Source: Blautia sp.
GTDB taxonomy: Bacteria; Bacillota; Clostridia; Lachnospirales; Lachnospiraceae
Length of the DNA: 64,000 nt
Direction: 5' to 3'
NCBI GenBank assembly: GCA_023663685.1
Contig: JAMPHB010000001.1
Location: 41,766 to 105,765, forward strand
Below, piece after piece: positions 51,488 to 60,000 of this stretch. A program made the position numbers and the translations under genes. The notes below the pieces were generated by a model. It was not told the DNA's origin. It searched no databases and saw only the letters and a program-made list of their open reading frames with translations. Positions within the stretch are counted from its first letter, which is position 1. Each line of letters begins with the position of its first letter.

Positions 51488-52771
51488 ATGAGAAAAAGAG
51501 GACTCATTTTATTATTTGCGGTATTATTTCTGTTTTCGGCGTGCGGTACGGCGCCTGCAGAACAGGATGACGGGAAGACCACGCTGACGCTCATGGGCAG
51601 AAAAGAAGAAATGGAAAAAGATTATATGCAACGGATTTTTCAGTTGTATGAACAGAATGGAAACTGCCGCCTTAATGTCATCGCTGTGGACGATGCGACG
51701 GATGCAAGCTATGACGAGGCCGTGCAGGAAGCGTTTTCCTCCGGGAATGCTCCGGACATTCTCTTTCACAACAATAATTCCGGGCTGCACGCGCTGAATG
51801 AAAAAGCTCAGTTTGTCTGCCTTGACGAAGAAGCGTGGGTATCAGACCTGACCGATGGCGCAAAGGCATACTGCCAGAACAGCGAGGGAGAGCTGATAGG
51901 ACTTCCCTTTTGGGAGAATTCCCTCTCCGGCTGCTACTACAACAAGACGATTCTTGATTCTTTAGGTTTGCGCCCTGCCGCCACGCAGGAGGAATTTGAC
52001 GCCCTGTGCCAGGCGCTGCAGTCCATCGGATACACGCCCATGTGCTGGTCTTTCCGCCGCTGCAAATGGAACTATCAGTTTGCCCTGGATCCTATTTTTG
52101 CCGATGACCCGGAGCTTCTGCGGCGGCTGAACAAAAACGAGATTACCTATGCTGATATCCCGGAGGTGCGGGATATGCTCGAATGGCTTGTCGATGCGGA
52201 TAAAAAGGGCTGGTTCGGGGAGGATTATGCCGAGCGTGACTGGGAAGACATAAGCCATGCCCTGGTTTCCGGCGAATGTGTTATGATCAATATCTGGGAT
52301 ACCTGGTTTGACACGGATCTGGAGGAAGGCGGCACTTATTCCAAGGAAGATTTTGCACTGATGCCCGTGTTTATGAATACAGAGCCTTCCGGTACTTATG
52401 AGGGCGGGAACCTGAATATGATGATGGTGAACAAACAGAGCGGCCATGTGGAGGAGGCGCTGGAATTTTTGTCCTTCTGCGCCCAGAGCGACAATTATAA
52501 CCAGGCGTTTGACGGCATTTCCACTGTGAACTGCTTCAAGGGGCAGACCACCAATATACAGTCCAGGATGGTGACGGATGCGCAGGAGTCCATTGCCCTC
52601 CATGAACGGGCGAGCACGGCAAACCCGAAGATTCTCGGTTATTCGCAGCAGGCGATGGCTGAGGCAGTGCAGAAGCTGCTCGAGGGTGAAGTGGACGTGT
52701 CCGGCTGCATAGCGCTGATGGACGAATCCCGGATTGCAGCGGCCAGGGAATTGGGCGCTGAGGGATTTTAA
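51488..52771 (+). CDS. Family 1 solute-binding lipoprotein linked to a hybrid kinase
   Basis: This 427-residue lipoprotein has signal MRKRGLILLFAVLFLFSAC with lipid attachment at Cys19. It has the fold of carbohydrate-type ABC binding proteins: EAFSSGNAPDILFHNN, GLPFWENSLSGCYYNK, VMINIWDTW and VNKQSGHVEEALEFLSF. No ABC permease or ATPase gene is near. It directly follows the Cache-type hybrid kinase, suggesting that it delivers the ligand to the sensor rather than to a transporter, as with other kinase-associated binding proteins. The sugar is not deducible. A strong terminator ends the transcript. Confidence 0.9.
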   Translation: MRKRGLILLFAVLFLFSACGTAPAEQDDGKTTLTLMGRKEEMEKDYMQRIFQLYEQNGNCRLNVIAVDDATDASYDEAVQEAFSSGNAPDILFHNNNSGLHALNEKAQFVCLDEEAWVSDLTDGAKAYCQNSEGELIGLPFWENSLSGCYYNKTILDSLGLRPAATQEEFDALCQALQSIGYTPMCWSFRRCKWNYQFALDPIFADDPELLRRLNKNEITYADIPEVRDMLEWLVDADKKGWFGEDYAERDWEDISHALVSGECVMINIWDTWFDTDLEEGGTYSKEDFALMPVFMNTEPSGTYEGGNLNMMMVNKQSGHVEEALEFLSFCAQSDNYNQAFDGISTVNCFKGQTTNIQSRMVTDAQESIALHERASTANPKILGYSQQAMAEAVQKLLEGEVDVSGCIALMDESRIAAARELGAEGF

Positions 52772-52819
52772 GGGCGATCTGCTCATAGCGGGGAATTCAA
52801 AGAGAATCAGATCAAAAAG

Positions 52820-52856
52820 GCGGGCACACCGTGGAAAACGGTGTGCCCGCTTTTTT
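52820..52856 (+). terminator. Strong intrinsic terminator after the binding-protein gene
   Basis: gcgggcacaccgt pairs perfectly with acggtgtgcccgc around a GGAAA loop, followed by TTTTTT. Confidence 0.95.
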
Positions 52857-53107
52857 GTGTGCGTCCGCCGTGAGGTGGAATCTGAAGGAAGGTGGAGGCA
52901 AATCTCTGCTCTGACGAATAGGAATCATATATAAGGCTCGGAAATATGGATAAGTCTGCTAAAGGAGATGAAGCCCGGAAGCTGCCGGATGTACGAGTAA
53001 ATGTGACGAAATGTGGCATTTATTTATAAAAATATGTGATAAATATAGGAGTAAAAATACAAAAAATGCTATTTTCAGATAAGTTTTGCCATACGGGTCG
53101 ATTTTAC

Positions 53108-53136
53108 TTGCAATTACAAACAATCTGTATTATGAT
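53108..53136 (+). promoter_or_regulatory. Promoter of the c-di-GMP riboswitch leader
   Basis: TTGCAA (53108-53113) and TATGAT (53131-53136) are 17 bp apart; the expected start site near 53143 coincides with the beginning of the aptamer. Confidence 0.65.
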
Positions 53137-53142
53137 TCAACT

Positions 53143-53228
53143 ACATATAGGGCAAACTTATGGAAACGTAAGGACGCAAAGCTTGAAGTCTAAGTAGCGG
53201 AAATATCTTCTGCTATACTGGCGGTTCG
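53143..53228 (+). promoter_or_regulatory. Cyclic-di-GMP-I (GEMM-I) riboswitch aptamer
   Basis: The conserved GEMM-I features appear in order. GGCAAA (53151) leads into the hairpin cttatg-GAAA-cgtaag with its GNRA tetraloop. The invariant GGACGCAAAGC (53172-53182) follows. Then comes a CTAAG tetraloop-receptor strand and a second hairpin (gtagcggaa / ttctgctat), closing with actggcggtt. An intrinsic terminator follows directly, making this a transcriptional on/off switch for the DUF4304-like array and the RTX protein. The direction of the response (activation or repression) cannot be fixed by eye. Confidence 0.9.
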
Positions 53229-53259
53229 GTTGCAGTGAGGATTCATTGCAACTTTTTTT
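53229..53259 (+). terminator. Expression-platform terminator of the riboswitch
   Basis: gttgcagtg pairs with cattgcaac (one G-U) around a short loop, followed by TTTTTTT at 53253-53259. It lies 1 bp after the aptamer and before the first gene of the array, so it is the likely regulated element. Confidence 0.88.
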
Positions 53260-53302
53260 ATGGAGTGAAAAAGGTAGTAGATTCAATTTTAAGGAGGGAA
53301 GC

Positions 53303-54043
53303 ATGACATTTGACACAGCGTTTAAGCATCTGTACGCAGAGGAACTGGCACCGTATGGGTTCAAGAAAATTAAAGGAAGGAGGGCGCATTTCGCGCGGAT
53401 GGTGGGAGATGAGATTGTTCAGATCATCACATACCAGAACCGGCCGGGATTCCGGCCATACAGAGATTTTATAATCGTATGGGGAGTGGCGACGGTCTAC
53501 CGCAGGAAAATGGATTTGCAGGCGAGTCTGTATAATGAGATTTGGATGAGAGGAGTTAGACCAGCAAAAGACAAGGTGTATTTTGAATACCGTGATGAGA
53601 GCCTTATTCGGGAAAGGGGGAATGCATTTGGAGGAAATGACGTGGATATGATGGAGGAGCTTCGGTATTCCGTGGAAGTAACCAAAGAGACGGTGCTGCC
53701 GCAGTTGGACAAGATCAGGACGTTAAGGGACTGCTGGGAGGCAATGATTAACTCATTTTACATTGACGATTTTGAGATCAATGGGTTGGAGGAAGATGAG
53801 GGGATGCTGAATTTTATACTGTTTGATTTCGAGGAATTTGAGGCGGAAAGGAGAAAGGTGATAGAAAACATAGACGACGAAGACCGGGACAGGGAGCGGG
53901 AGATTCGGATAATGAATGAGCAGATAGAGCTCTTCCGGAGATATACAAAGGATGAAGACTATAACCGCAGGGCGAAAGAAGAGCTGGAGAGGCGAAAGAT
54001 TCAGAATCAGGAAATACTGAGGAGCTATGGATTAGAATTTTAA
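53303..54043 (+). CDS. DUF4304-like array protein 1
   Basis: This is the first of five tandem paralogs (246 residues), starting at the ATG at 53303 behind aaggagggaagc. Each begins MTFDTAFKHLYAEELAPYGF and ends QNQEILRSYGLEF. The N-terminal half (FKKIKGRRAHFARMVGDEIV, ITYQNRPGFRPYRDF, WGVATVYRRKMD) has the look of DUF4304: a small alpha/beta domain of unknown role. The acidic, helical C-terminal half is specific. No signal peptide or membrane segment: a cytosolic protein. Copies 1, 3 and 4 share one N-terminal type (group A). Immunity or regulation of the downstream RTX protein is an inference from tandem diversification. Confidence 0.88.
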   Translation: MTFDTAFKHLYAEELAPYGFKKIKGRRAHFARMVGDEIVQIITYQNRPGFRPYRDFIIVWGVATVYRRKMDLQASLYNEIWMRGVRPAKDKVYFEYRDESLIRERGNAFGGNDVDMMEELRYSVEVTKETVLPQLDKIRTLRDCWEAMINSFYIDDFEINGLEEDEGMLNFILFDFEEFEAERRKVIENIDDEDRDREREIRIMNEQIELFRRYTKDEDYNRRAKEELERRKIQNQEILRSYGLEF

Positions 54044-54053
54044 GGAGGGAAGT

Positions 54054-54794
54054 ATGACATTTGACACAGCGTTTAAGCATCTGTATGCAGAGGAACTGGC
54101 GCCGTATGGGTTCCGAAAGGTTAAGGGAAAGAGGCCATATTTTGCGCGAATGGTGGGGGACGAGATTGTCCATGTAACCACTTATCGAAACAGCTGGGAT
54201 TTTCGGCCATACAAAAGCTTTGAGTTAAGGTGGGGAGTCGCGACGGTCTATAGGGGGAAAATTGACTTTGATGAGAATCCGCGTGGAACGACCTCGTGGA
54301 CAAGGTATGCGCCGGGACATCAGAAGTTCCAGTATCGCGAGGAAATCCCCATGGAGCAGGGGAAAGCGTATGCAACGGATGGGAATAACGTGGATATGAT
54401 GGAAGAGCTCAGGAACTCGATGGAAGTAACCAAGCGGGAGATACTGCCACGGCTGGATCAAATCAGAGAATTAAAGGATTGTTGGGCTTTTCTGAGAGAT
54501 ACTGCTTATTATGTTTATGATCTTGATAAGTATGAGGATGAAGACAGGGAGGGGATGCTAAATTTTATACTGTATGATCCTGGTGAGCTTGAAGCGCGCG
54601 CAAGGAGTGTAATAGAAAAGCTTGATAGGAAAGACAGAGATTGGGAACGCGACATTCGGATAATGAATGAGCAGATAGAAATTTTCCGAAAGTATGCGGA
54701 GGATGAAACTTATCACCGCAGAGTGGAGGAGGAGCTGGAGAGGCGAAAGATTCAGAATCAGGAAATACTGAGGAGCTATGGATTAGAATTTTAA
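54054..54794 (+). CDS. DUF4304-like array protein 2
   Basis: This is the second paralog (246 residues), 10 bp after copy 1. It has the alternative N-terminal type (group B: FRKVKGKRPYFARMVGDEIV, TYRNSWDFRPYKSFEL, FDENPRGTTSWTRYAPGHQK). Over more than 350 bp it is almost identical in DNA to copy 5, but its middle (ELKDCWAFLRDTAYYVYDLD) is unique. The C-terminal block EIFRKYAEDETYHRRVEEEL is shared with copies 3 and 5. The combination indicates recent duplication plus gene conversion. Cytosolic, no motif suggesting catalysis. Confidence 0.88.
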   Translation: MTFDTAFKHLYAEELAPYGFRKVKGKRPYFARMVGDEIVHVTTYRNSWDFRPYKSFELRWGVATVYRGKIDFDENPRGTTSWTRYAPGHQKFQYREEIPMEQGKAYATDGNNVDMMEELRNSMEVTKREILPRLDQIRELKDCWAFLRDTAYYVYDLDKYEDEDREGMLNFILYDPGELEARARSVIEKLDRKDRDWERDIRIMNEQIEIFRKYAEDETYHRRVEEELERRKIQNQEILRSYGLEF

Positions 54795-54804
54795 GGAGGG
54801 AAGC

Positions 54805-55548
54805 ATGACATTTGACACAGCGTTTAAGCATCTGTATGCGGAGGAACTGGCGCCGTATGGGTTCAAGAAAATTAAAGGAAGGAGGGCGCATTTCGCGCGG
54901 ATGGTGGGAGATGAGATTGTCCAGATCATCACATACCAGAACCGGCCGGGATTCCGGCCATACAGAGATTTTATAGTGAAATGGGGAGTGGCGACGGTCT
55001 ACCGTAAAAAGATGGATTTGCAGGGAAGTTTATACAATGTGCTTTGGTTGCATTGTGTCAAACCTGCAGAAGGTAGGGTGTATTTTGAATACCGTGATGA
55101 GAGCCTTATTTGGGAAAGGGGGAATGCATTTGGAGGAAATGACGTGGATATGATGGAGGAGCTTCGGTATTCCGTGGAAGCAACCAAAGAGACGGTGCTG
55201 CCGCAGTTGGACAAAATCAGGACGTTAAGGGACTGCTGGAAAGTATTGGGAGTTACAGCTGTTTATGTTCAGGATCTCGATATGTATGAGGATGATGAGG
55301 ATGAGGGGATGTTGAATTTTATACTATTTGATTTCAAAGAATTTGAGGCACGCAGGAGAGAAGCAATAAAAAATTTAGACGAAGAAGACAGAGACAAGAG
55401 ACGGAGGACAAAAATTTTGAATGAACAGATAGAAATTTTCCGAAAGTATGCGGAGGATGAAACTTATCACCGCAGAGTGGAGGAGGAGCTGGAGAGGCGA
55501 AAGATTCAGAATCAGGAAATACTGAGGAGCTATGGATTAGAATTTTAA
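54805..55548 (+). CDS. DUF4304-like array protein 3
   Basis: The third paralog (247 residues, one longer) is a mosaic: the N-terminal half is group A like copies 1 and 4 (YRDFIVKWGVATVYRKKMD), the middle is its own (WKVLGVTAVYVQDLDMYEDD), and the C-terminal block (EIFRKYAEDETYHRRVEEEL) is that of group B copies 2 and 5. It is preceded by the same aattttaaggagggaagc junction. The mosaic is direct evidence of recombination between array members. Confidence 0.88.
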   Translation: MTFDTAFKHLYAEELAPYGFKKIKGRRAHFARMVGDEIVQIITYQNRPGFRPYRDFIVKWGVATVYRKKMDLQGSLYNVLWLHCVKPAEGRVYFEYRDESLIWERGNAFGGNDVDMMEELRYSVEATKETVLPQLDKIRTLRDCWKVLGVTAVYVQDLDMYEDDEDEGMLNFILFDFKEFEARRREAIKNLDEEDRDKRRRTKILNEQIEIFRKYAEDETYHRRVEEELERRKIQNQEILRSYGLEF

Positions 55549-55558
55549 GGAGGGAAGT

Positions 55559-56299
55559 ATGACATTTGACACAGCGTTTAAGCATCTGTATGCAGAGGAA
55601 CTGGCGCCGTATGGATTTAAGAAAATTAAAGGAAGGAGGGCGCATTTCGCGCGGATGGTGGGAGATGAGATTGTCCAGATCATCACATACCAGAACCGGC
55701 CGGGCTTCCGGCCATACAGAGATTTTATAATCATGTGGGGAGTGGCGACGGTCTACCGCAGGAAGATGGATTTGCAGGCGAGCTTATACAATGCAGCTTG
55801 GCTGCGGAGTACAGGACGAATAAAAGAAAGGACGTATTTTGAGTACCGCGATGAGAGCCTTATTCGGGAAAGGGGGAATGCATTTGGAGGAAATGATGTG
55901 GATATGATGGAGGAACTACGGTATTCCGTGGAAGTAACCAAAGAGACGGTGCTGCCGCAGTTGGATAAGATTAGGACGTTAAGGGATTGTTGGAAGACAA
56001 TGATGCACTCATTTTACATTCACGATTTTGAGATCAATGGGTTGGAGGAAGATGAGGGGATGCTGAACTTTATACTGTTTGATTTCGAGGAATTTGAGGC
56101 GGAAAGGAGAAAGGTGATAGAAAACATAGACGACGAAGACCGGGACAGGGAGCGGCGGATTCGGATAATGAATGAGCAGATAGAGACTTTCCGAAAATAT
56201 ACGAAAGATGAAGACTATAACCGCAGAGCGAAAGAAGAGCTGGAGAGGCGAAAGATTCAGAATCAGGAAATACTGAGAAGCTATGGATTAGAATTTTAA
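55559..56299 (+). CDS. DUF4304-like array protein 4
   Basis: The fourth paralog (246 residues) is group A and closest to copy 1: both share the segment IDDFEINGLEEDEGML (here IHDFEINGLEEDEGML), the FEEFEAERRKVIENIDDEDR block and a C-terminus YTKDEDYNRRAKEELERRK. It differs mainly around residues 75-90 (YNAAWLRSTGRIKERTYFEY). It is separated from copy 3 by the conserved 10-bp junction with its ribosome binding site. Confidence 0.88.
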   Translation: MTFDTAFKHLYAEELAPYGFKKIKGRRAHFARMVGDEIVQIITYQNRPGFRPYRDFIIMWGVATVYRRKMDLQASLYNAAWLRSTGRIKERTYFEYRDESLIRERGNAFGGNDVDMMEELRYSVEVTKETVLPQLDKIRTLRDCWKTMMHSFYIHDFEINGLEEDEGMLNFILFDFEEFEAERRKVIENIDDEDRDRERRIRIMNEQIETFRKYTKDEDYNRRAKEELERRKIQNQEILRSYGLEF

Positions 56300-56309
56300 G
56301 GAGGGAAGC

Positions 56310-57050
56310 ATGACATTTGACACAGCGTTTAAGCATCTGTACGCGGAGGAACTGGCGCCGTATGGATTCCGAAAGGTTAAGGGAAAGAGGCCATATTTTG
56401 CGCGAATGGTGGGGGACGAGATTGTCCATGTAACCACTTATCGAAACAGCTGGGATTTTCGGCCATACAAAAGCTTTGAGTTAAGGTGGGGAGTCGCGAC
56501 GGTCTATAGGGGGAAAATTGACTTTGATGAGAATCCGCGTGGAACGACCTCGTGGACAAGGTATGCGCCGGGACATCAGAAGTTCCAGTATCGCGAGGAA
56601 ATCCCCATGGAGCAGGGGAAAGCGTATGCAACGGATGGGAATAACGTGGATATGATGGAGGAGCTCAGGAACTCGGTAGAAGTAACCAAGCGGGAGATAC
56701 TGCCACGGCTAGATCAGATTAAGACTCTAATAGATTGTAAAAAATTTTTAGGAGGAGCAGCGGATTATGTTTGTAGTCTCGATTCGAATGAAGCTGAAGA
56801 AAAGGAGGGGATGCTGAATTTTATACTGTATGATTTTAATGAATTTGAGGCAGATGCGAGAAGAGTGATAGAAAACTGGGATCGCGAGGACAGAGGTTGG
56901 GAGCGTCGAATTCGGATAATGAATGAGCAGATAGAAATTTTCCGAAAGTATGCGGAGGATGAAACTTATCACCGCAGAGTGGAGGAGGAGCTGGAGAGGC
57001 GAAAGATTCAAAATCAGGAAATACTGAGGAGTTATGGATTAGAATTTTAA
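56310..57050 (+). CDS. DUF4304-like array protein 5
   Basis: The fifth paralog (246 residues) is group B. Its first 125 or so codons are nearly identical to copy 2, then the middle diverges (LIDCKKFLGGAADYVCSLDS, NEAEEKEGML) before the shared C-terminal block. It is followed 27 bp later by the RTX protein gene, without a terminator, so all six genes probably share the riboswitch-controlled transcript. The junction after this copy is different (aatcaaaggaaatggagg), marking the array end. Confidence 0.88.
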   Translation: MTFDTAFKHLYAEELAPYGFRKVKGKRPYFARMVGDEIVHVTTYRNSWDFRPYKSFELRWGVATVYRGKIDFDENPRGTTSWTRYAPGHQKFQYREEIPMEQGKAYATDGNNVDMMEELRNSVEVTKREILPRLDQIKTLIDCKKFLGGAADYVCSLDSNEAEEKEGMLNFILYDFNEFEADARRVIENWDREDRGWERRIRIMNEQIEIFRKYAEDETYHRRVEEELERRKIQNQEILRSYGLEF

Positions 57051-57077
57051 ATCAAAGGAAATGGAGGAAATATTATT

Positions 57078-60000
57078 ATGAAGATGAAACAGAGATGGAA
57101 GCAGTGGATTGCCATAATTTTGGTAATTACAATTAGCCTGACTTCTGTGCCGGTGACACAGGTGCAGGCGCAGACGACCGATAGCCAAGCTATTACAGAT
57201 ATGCTGCTGGAAGAGGTTCTTGAGGCGATGGAGGATGCCGAGTCTTCCGAAGTACAAAAAAACAAATGGAATAAAGCCATCTATAAGGACTATCTGGCGT
57301 GGAATTATTTTCATATAAAGGTGCAGAAACAGATATGTGCGGACTATGGAGATATGGTGAAAAAAGAAGTAGAAATACAGTATAAAGATGAAACGGGAAA
57401 TCTGACGGGCAAAAAGGGCTTTGCAGATCTTGGGATAACTACTGAAGAGGACGGTAAAACTATTACATATTTATGGGAGGTGAAGCCGCAGTCTTATAGG
57501 AATAGCCCGGCAAAGAGGCTAAAGGCGCAGGCTCAGCTGGCAAAATATGTAGGGGCTGATACGAATTTTGAAACAGGCGGGCATCAGATTGAAAGTGGAG
57601 TTGCTGAAAGCAGTTTTACGTTGGATAGGGGAACGTACTATGAAGATATCCACTATAAAATTCCCTATACAGTGGAGGACGACGGACTGATTTTTTATGA
57701 ATTTGAACGCACCTCAAAAAAGCGGGACAAAGAAGATAAAGATGGAGTGGCGCTGGGCAAAGAGCAGGAAAAGGATAAAGATAATGATAAAGATAATGAT
57801 AACGATCAGAATAATTCTTCTAAGCCGCCGATTAAATTTCCGGGAAAAGATGAAGCTTTAGATGATGTGGCAAGTAGTGAAAAGCCAGGGGTGGATATTG
57901 GCGAGGATATTTTAACGATTATTCTTTTATGTGACTTAGCAGTCGGCATAAAGGCGGCTTGTGATGTGGTGGACAGTAATCCCAATACCGCAAATTCTGC
58001 CTCCACGACTATTTCGCAGATGTGCGTGCCAATTATTACGACACTGACCTTGTATTTGGCGAATCCGGAGCAGGTGAGTGCCGCGGAGGTAGATTCTGCA
58101 ATCTATGATCTCTCCCTGCTGATTGATGTTTTTGGCGGGGACGAGGCCACAGAGCTGTTAATGCAGATGTTTGAGGAAAATGACGAGGAGATGATCGAAG
58201 ACCTGATCCGGCTGCTGCAGGGGGAGAATGCCGAGTATGAGGAGGCGGGAGAAGCACAGCCGCCGCGTGATCCGCTGATTATTGATCTCGGAGAAAAGGG
58301 TATCCGGCTTCACAATGTGAAGAATGGCGTTTATTTTGATCTTGACAGCAACGGGTTTGCAGAAAAAACGGCATGGATTGATACGGAGGATGGATTTCTC
58401 GCGCTGGACAGAAATAAAAACGGAAATATTGACGACGGAAGGGAGCTGTTCGGGGATCAGGTGATTCTGCAGGATGGGACAACCTCTGCTTCCGGCTTTG
58501 AGGCACTGGCGGAGCTGGACGAGAATCAGGATCAGGTGGTGGATGCAGAAGATTCTGCTTTTGCGAGTCTTCTGGTGTGGATCGATGCAGACCATAACGG
58601 AAAGTCCGAAGCCGGGGAGCTTCATACGCTAAAGGAGCTGGGAATTGTATCCATCAGTCTTGCGCACGAGGAAAAGGATATTGTCGATGAGGAGACGGGA
58701 ACGCGCATTGCGGAGAGCGCAGCTGTGATTCTGCAGACGGCGGAAGGTAAGCAGGGGGTGACAGAGATCAGCGAGTTTTGGTTCCCGGTCAATTCGTCGG
58801 ATACCACCCATGGAGGCAATGTGACGGCGGGAGATGTGCCGGATCTTGGCACTGCAATACAGCAGGACGAGAGCGGTGAGCTGTATGCGCTCTGCTGTGC
58901 GTTTGCGGAATCGGACGATATTGCTTACAGGCGTTTCTGCACAAAGGAGATTCTGTATTATCTGACCGGCGCGTCAGATTTAAACCCCGACAGCCGGGGA
59001 GGTAATATCGACGCGCGGGATCTGAAGGTAATTGAAAAGTTCATGGGACGGAAATTCGAAGGTGTGGGAGGCACAAATCCCAATGTCAATGCGGCTTCTA
59101 TTTTGAAGGGAATCTATGCCCGTATAGAGGACGATTATTACAATATTTTAAATCAGTACGCTAAGTTCGGAGCTTATTTAAAGCTTACATTCGAGTATGA
59201 GGATGAAAACGGGGATACAAAGCTGAACTATCAGCCCTTAAGTCTCCTGATTCAGAGGAAGCTGGAAAATGGAGGGAATGCAGATGCGCTGATTTACGAC
59301 CTTGGCATGTATCTTTCGGCGTATGACAGCATCCACGGGACAAAGTATTATGATGAATTTAGCAGGGAGTATGCGGAGATATCCGGGCATTGCCGCGATA
59401 TTGTCAGTCTATCGGCTTCGGGATTTACTTACATGGGAACAGCGGATAACGATTCCTATATAGGAACGGGCGCGAATGAATTTGTATCCGGCAGGGACGG
59501 AGATGACGTCTTGAGCGGAGGCGGAGGAACGGATTATCTGTCCGGCGGAAATGGCAATGACACTTATATTTTTACAGTTGGATCCGGACGCGATACGATT
59601 ACGGATGCCAGCGGACAGAACACCATCTGTTTTCAGGGGCTGAATCCCGGGGATCTTCTGGTAACGGGAACACGCGGGAATGATGTGACAGTTCGCATTA
59701 AGGGGACGAATGACGCTCTTACGATTCAGGACTTCTGTGAAGCGGAAGAGTATCAGGATTTTATACTCGAATTTTCGAAGGTGCGTCTGCATGTCTGGGA
59801 TTCCGACAGTCCATTCCGCTATATTTGCGGAGAGGCAGGGGACGATACCCTCAAAGCGGTGCTGGACAATTCTGCTGTTTACGGCATGGACGGAAATGAT
59901 ACGCTCTATGGCAAAGACGGGAATGATGTGCTCTATGGAAATGGCGGAAGCGATACGCTTTTTGCAGAGGGCGGAGATGACGTCCTTTATGGAGGTGAAG

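Noticed and set aside
52946..53029. 27-codon plus-strand frame before the riboswitch
   Set aside because: No ribosome binding site and an unremarkable sequence; likely chance in an intergenic region.
53303..57050. Repeats at regular intervals as a possible CRISPR or satellite
   Set aside because: Period of about 751 bp equals a gene plus its 10-bp junction; each unit is an intact coding sequence.
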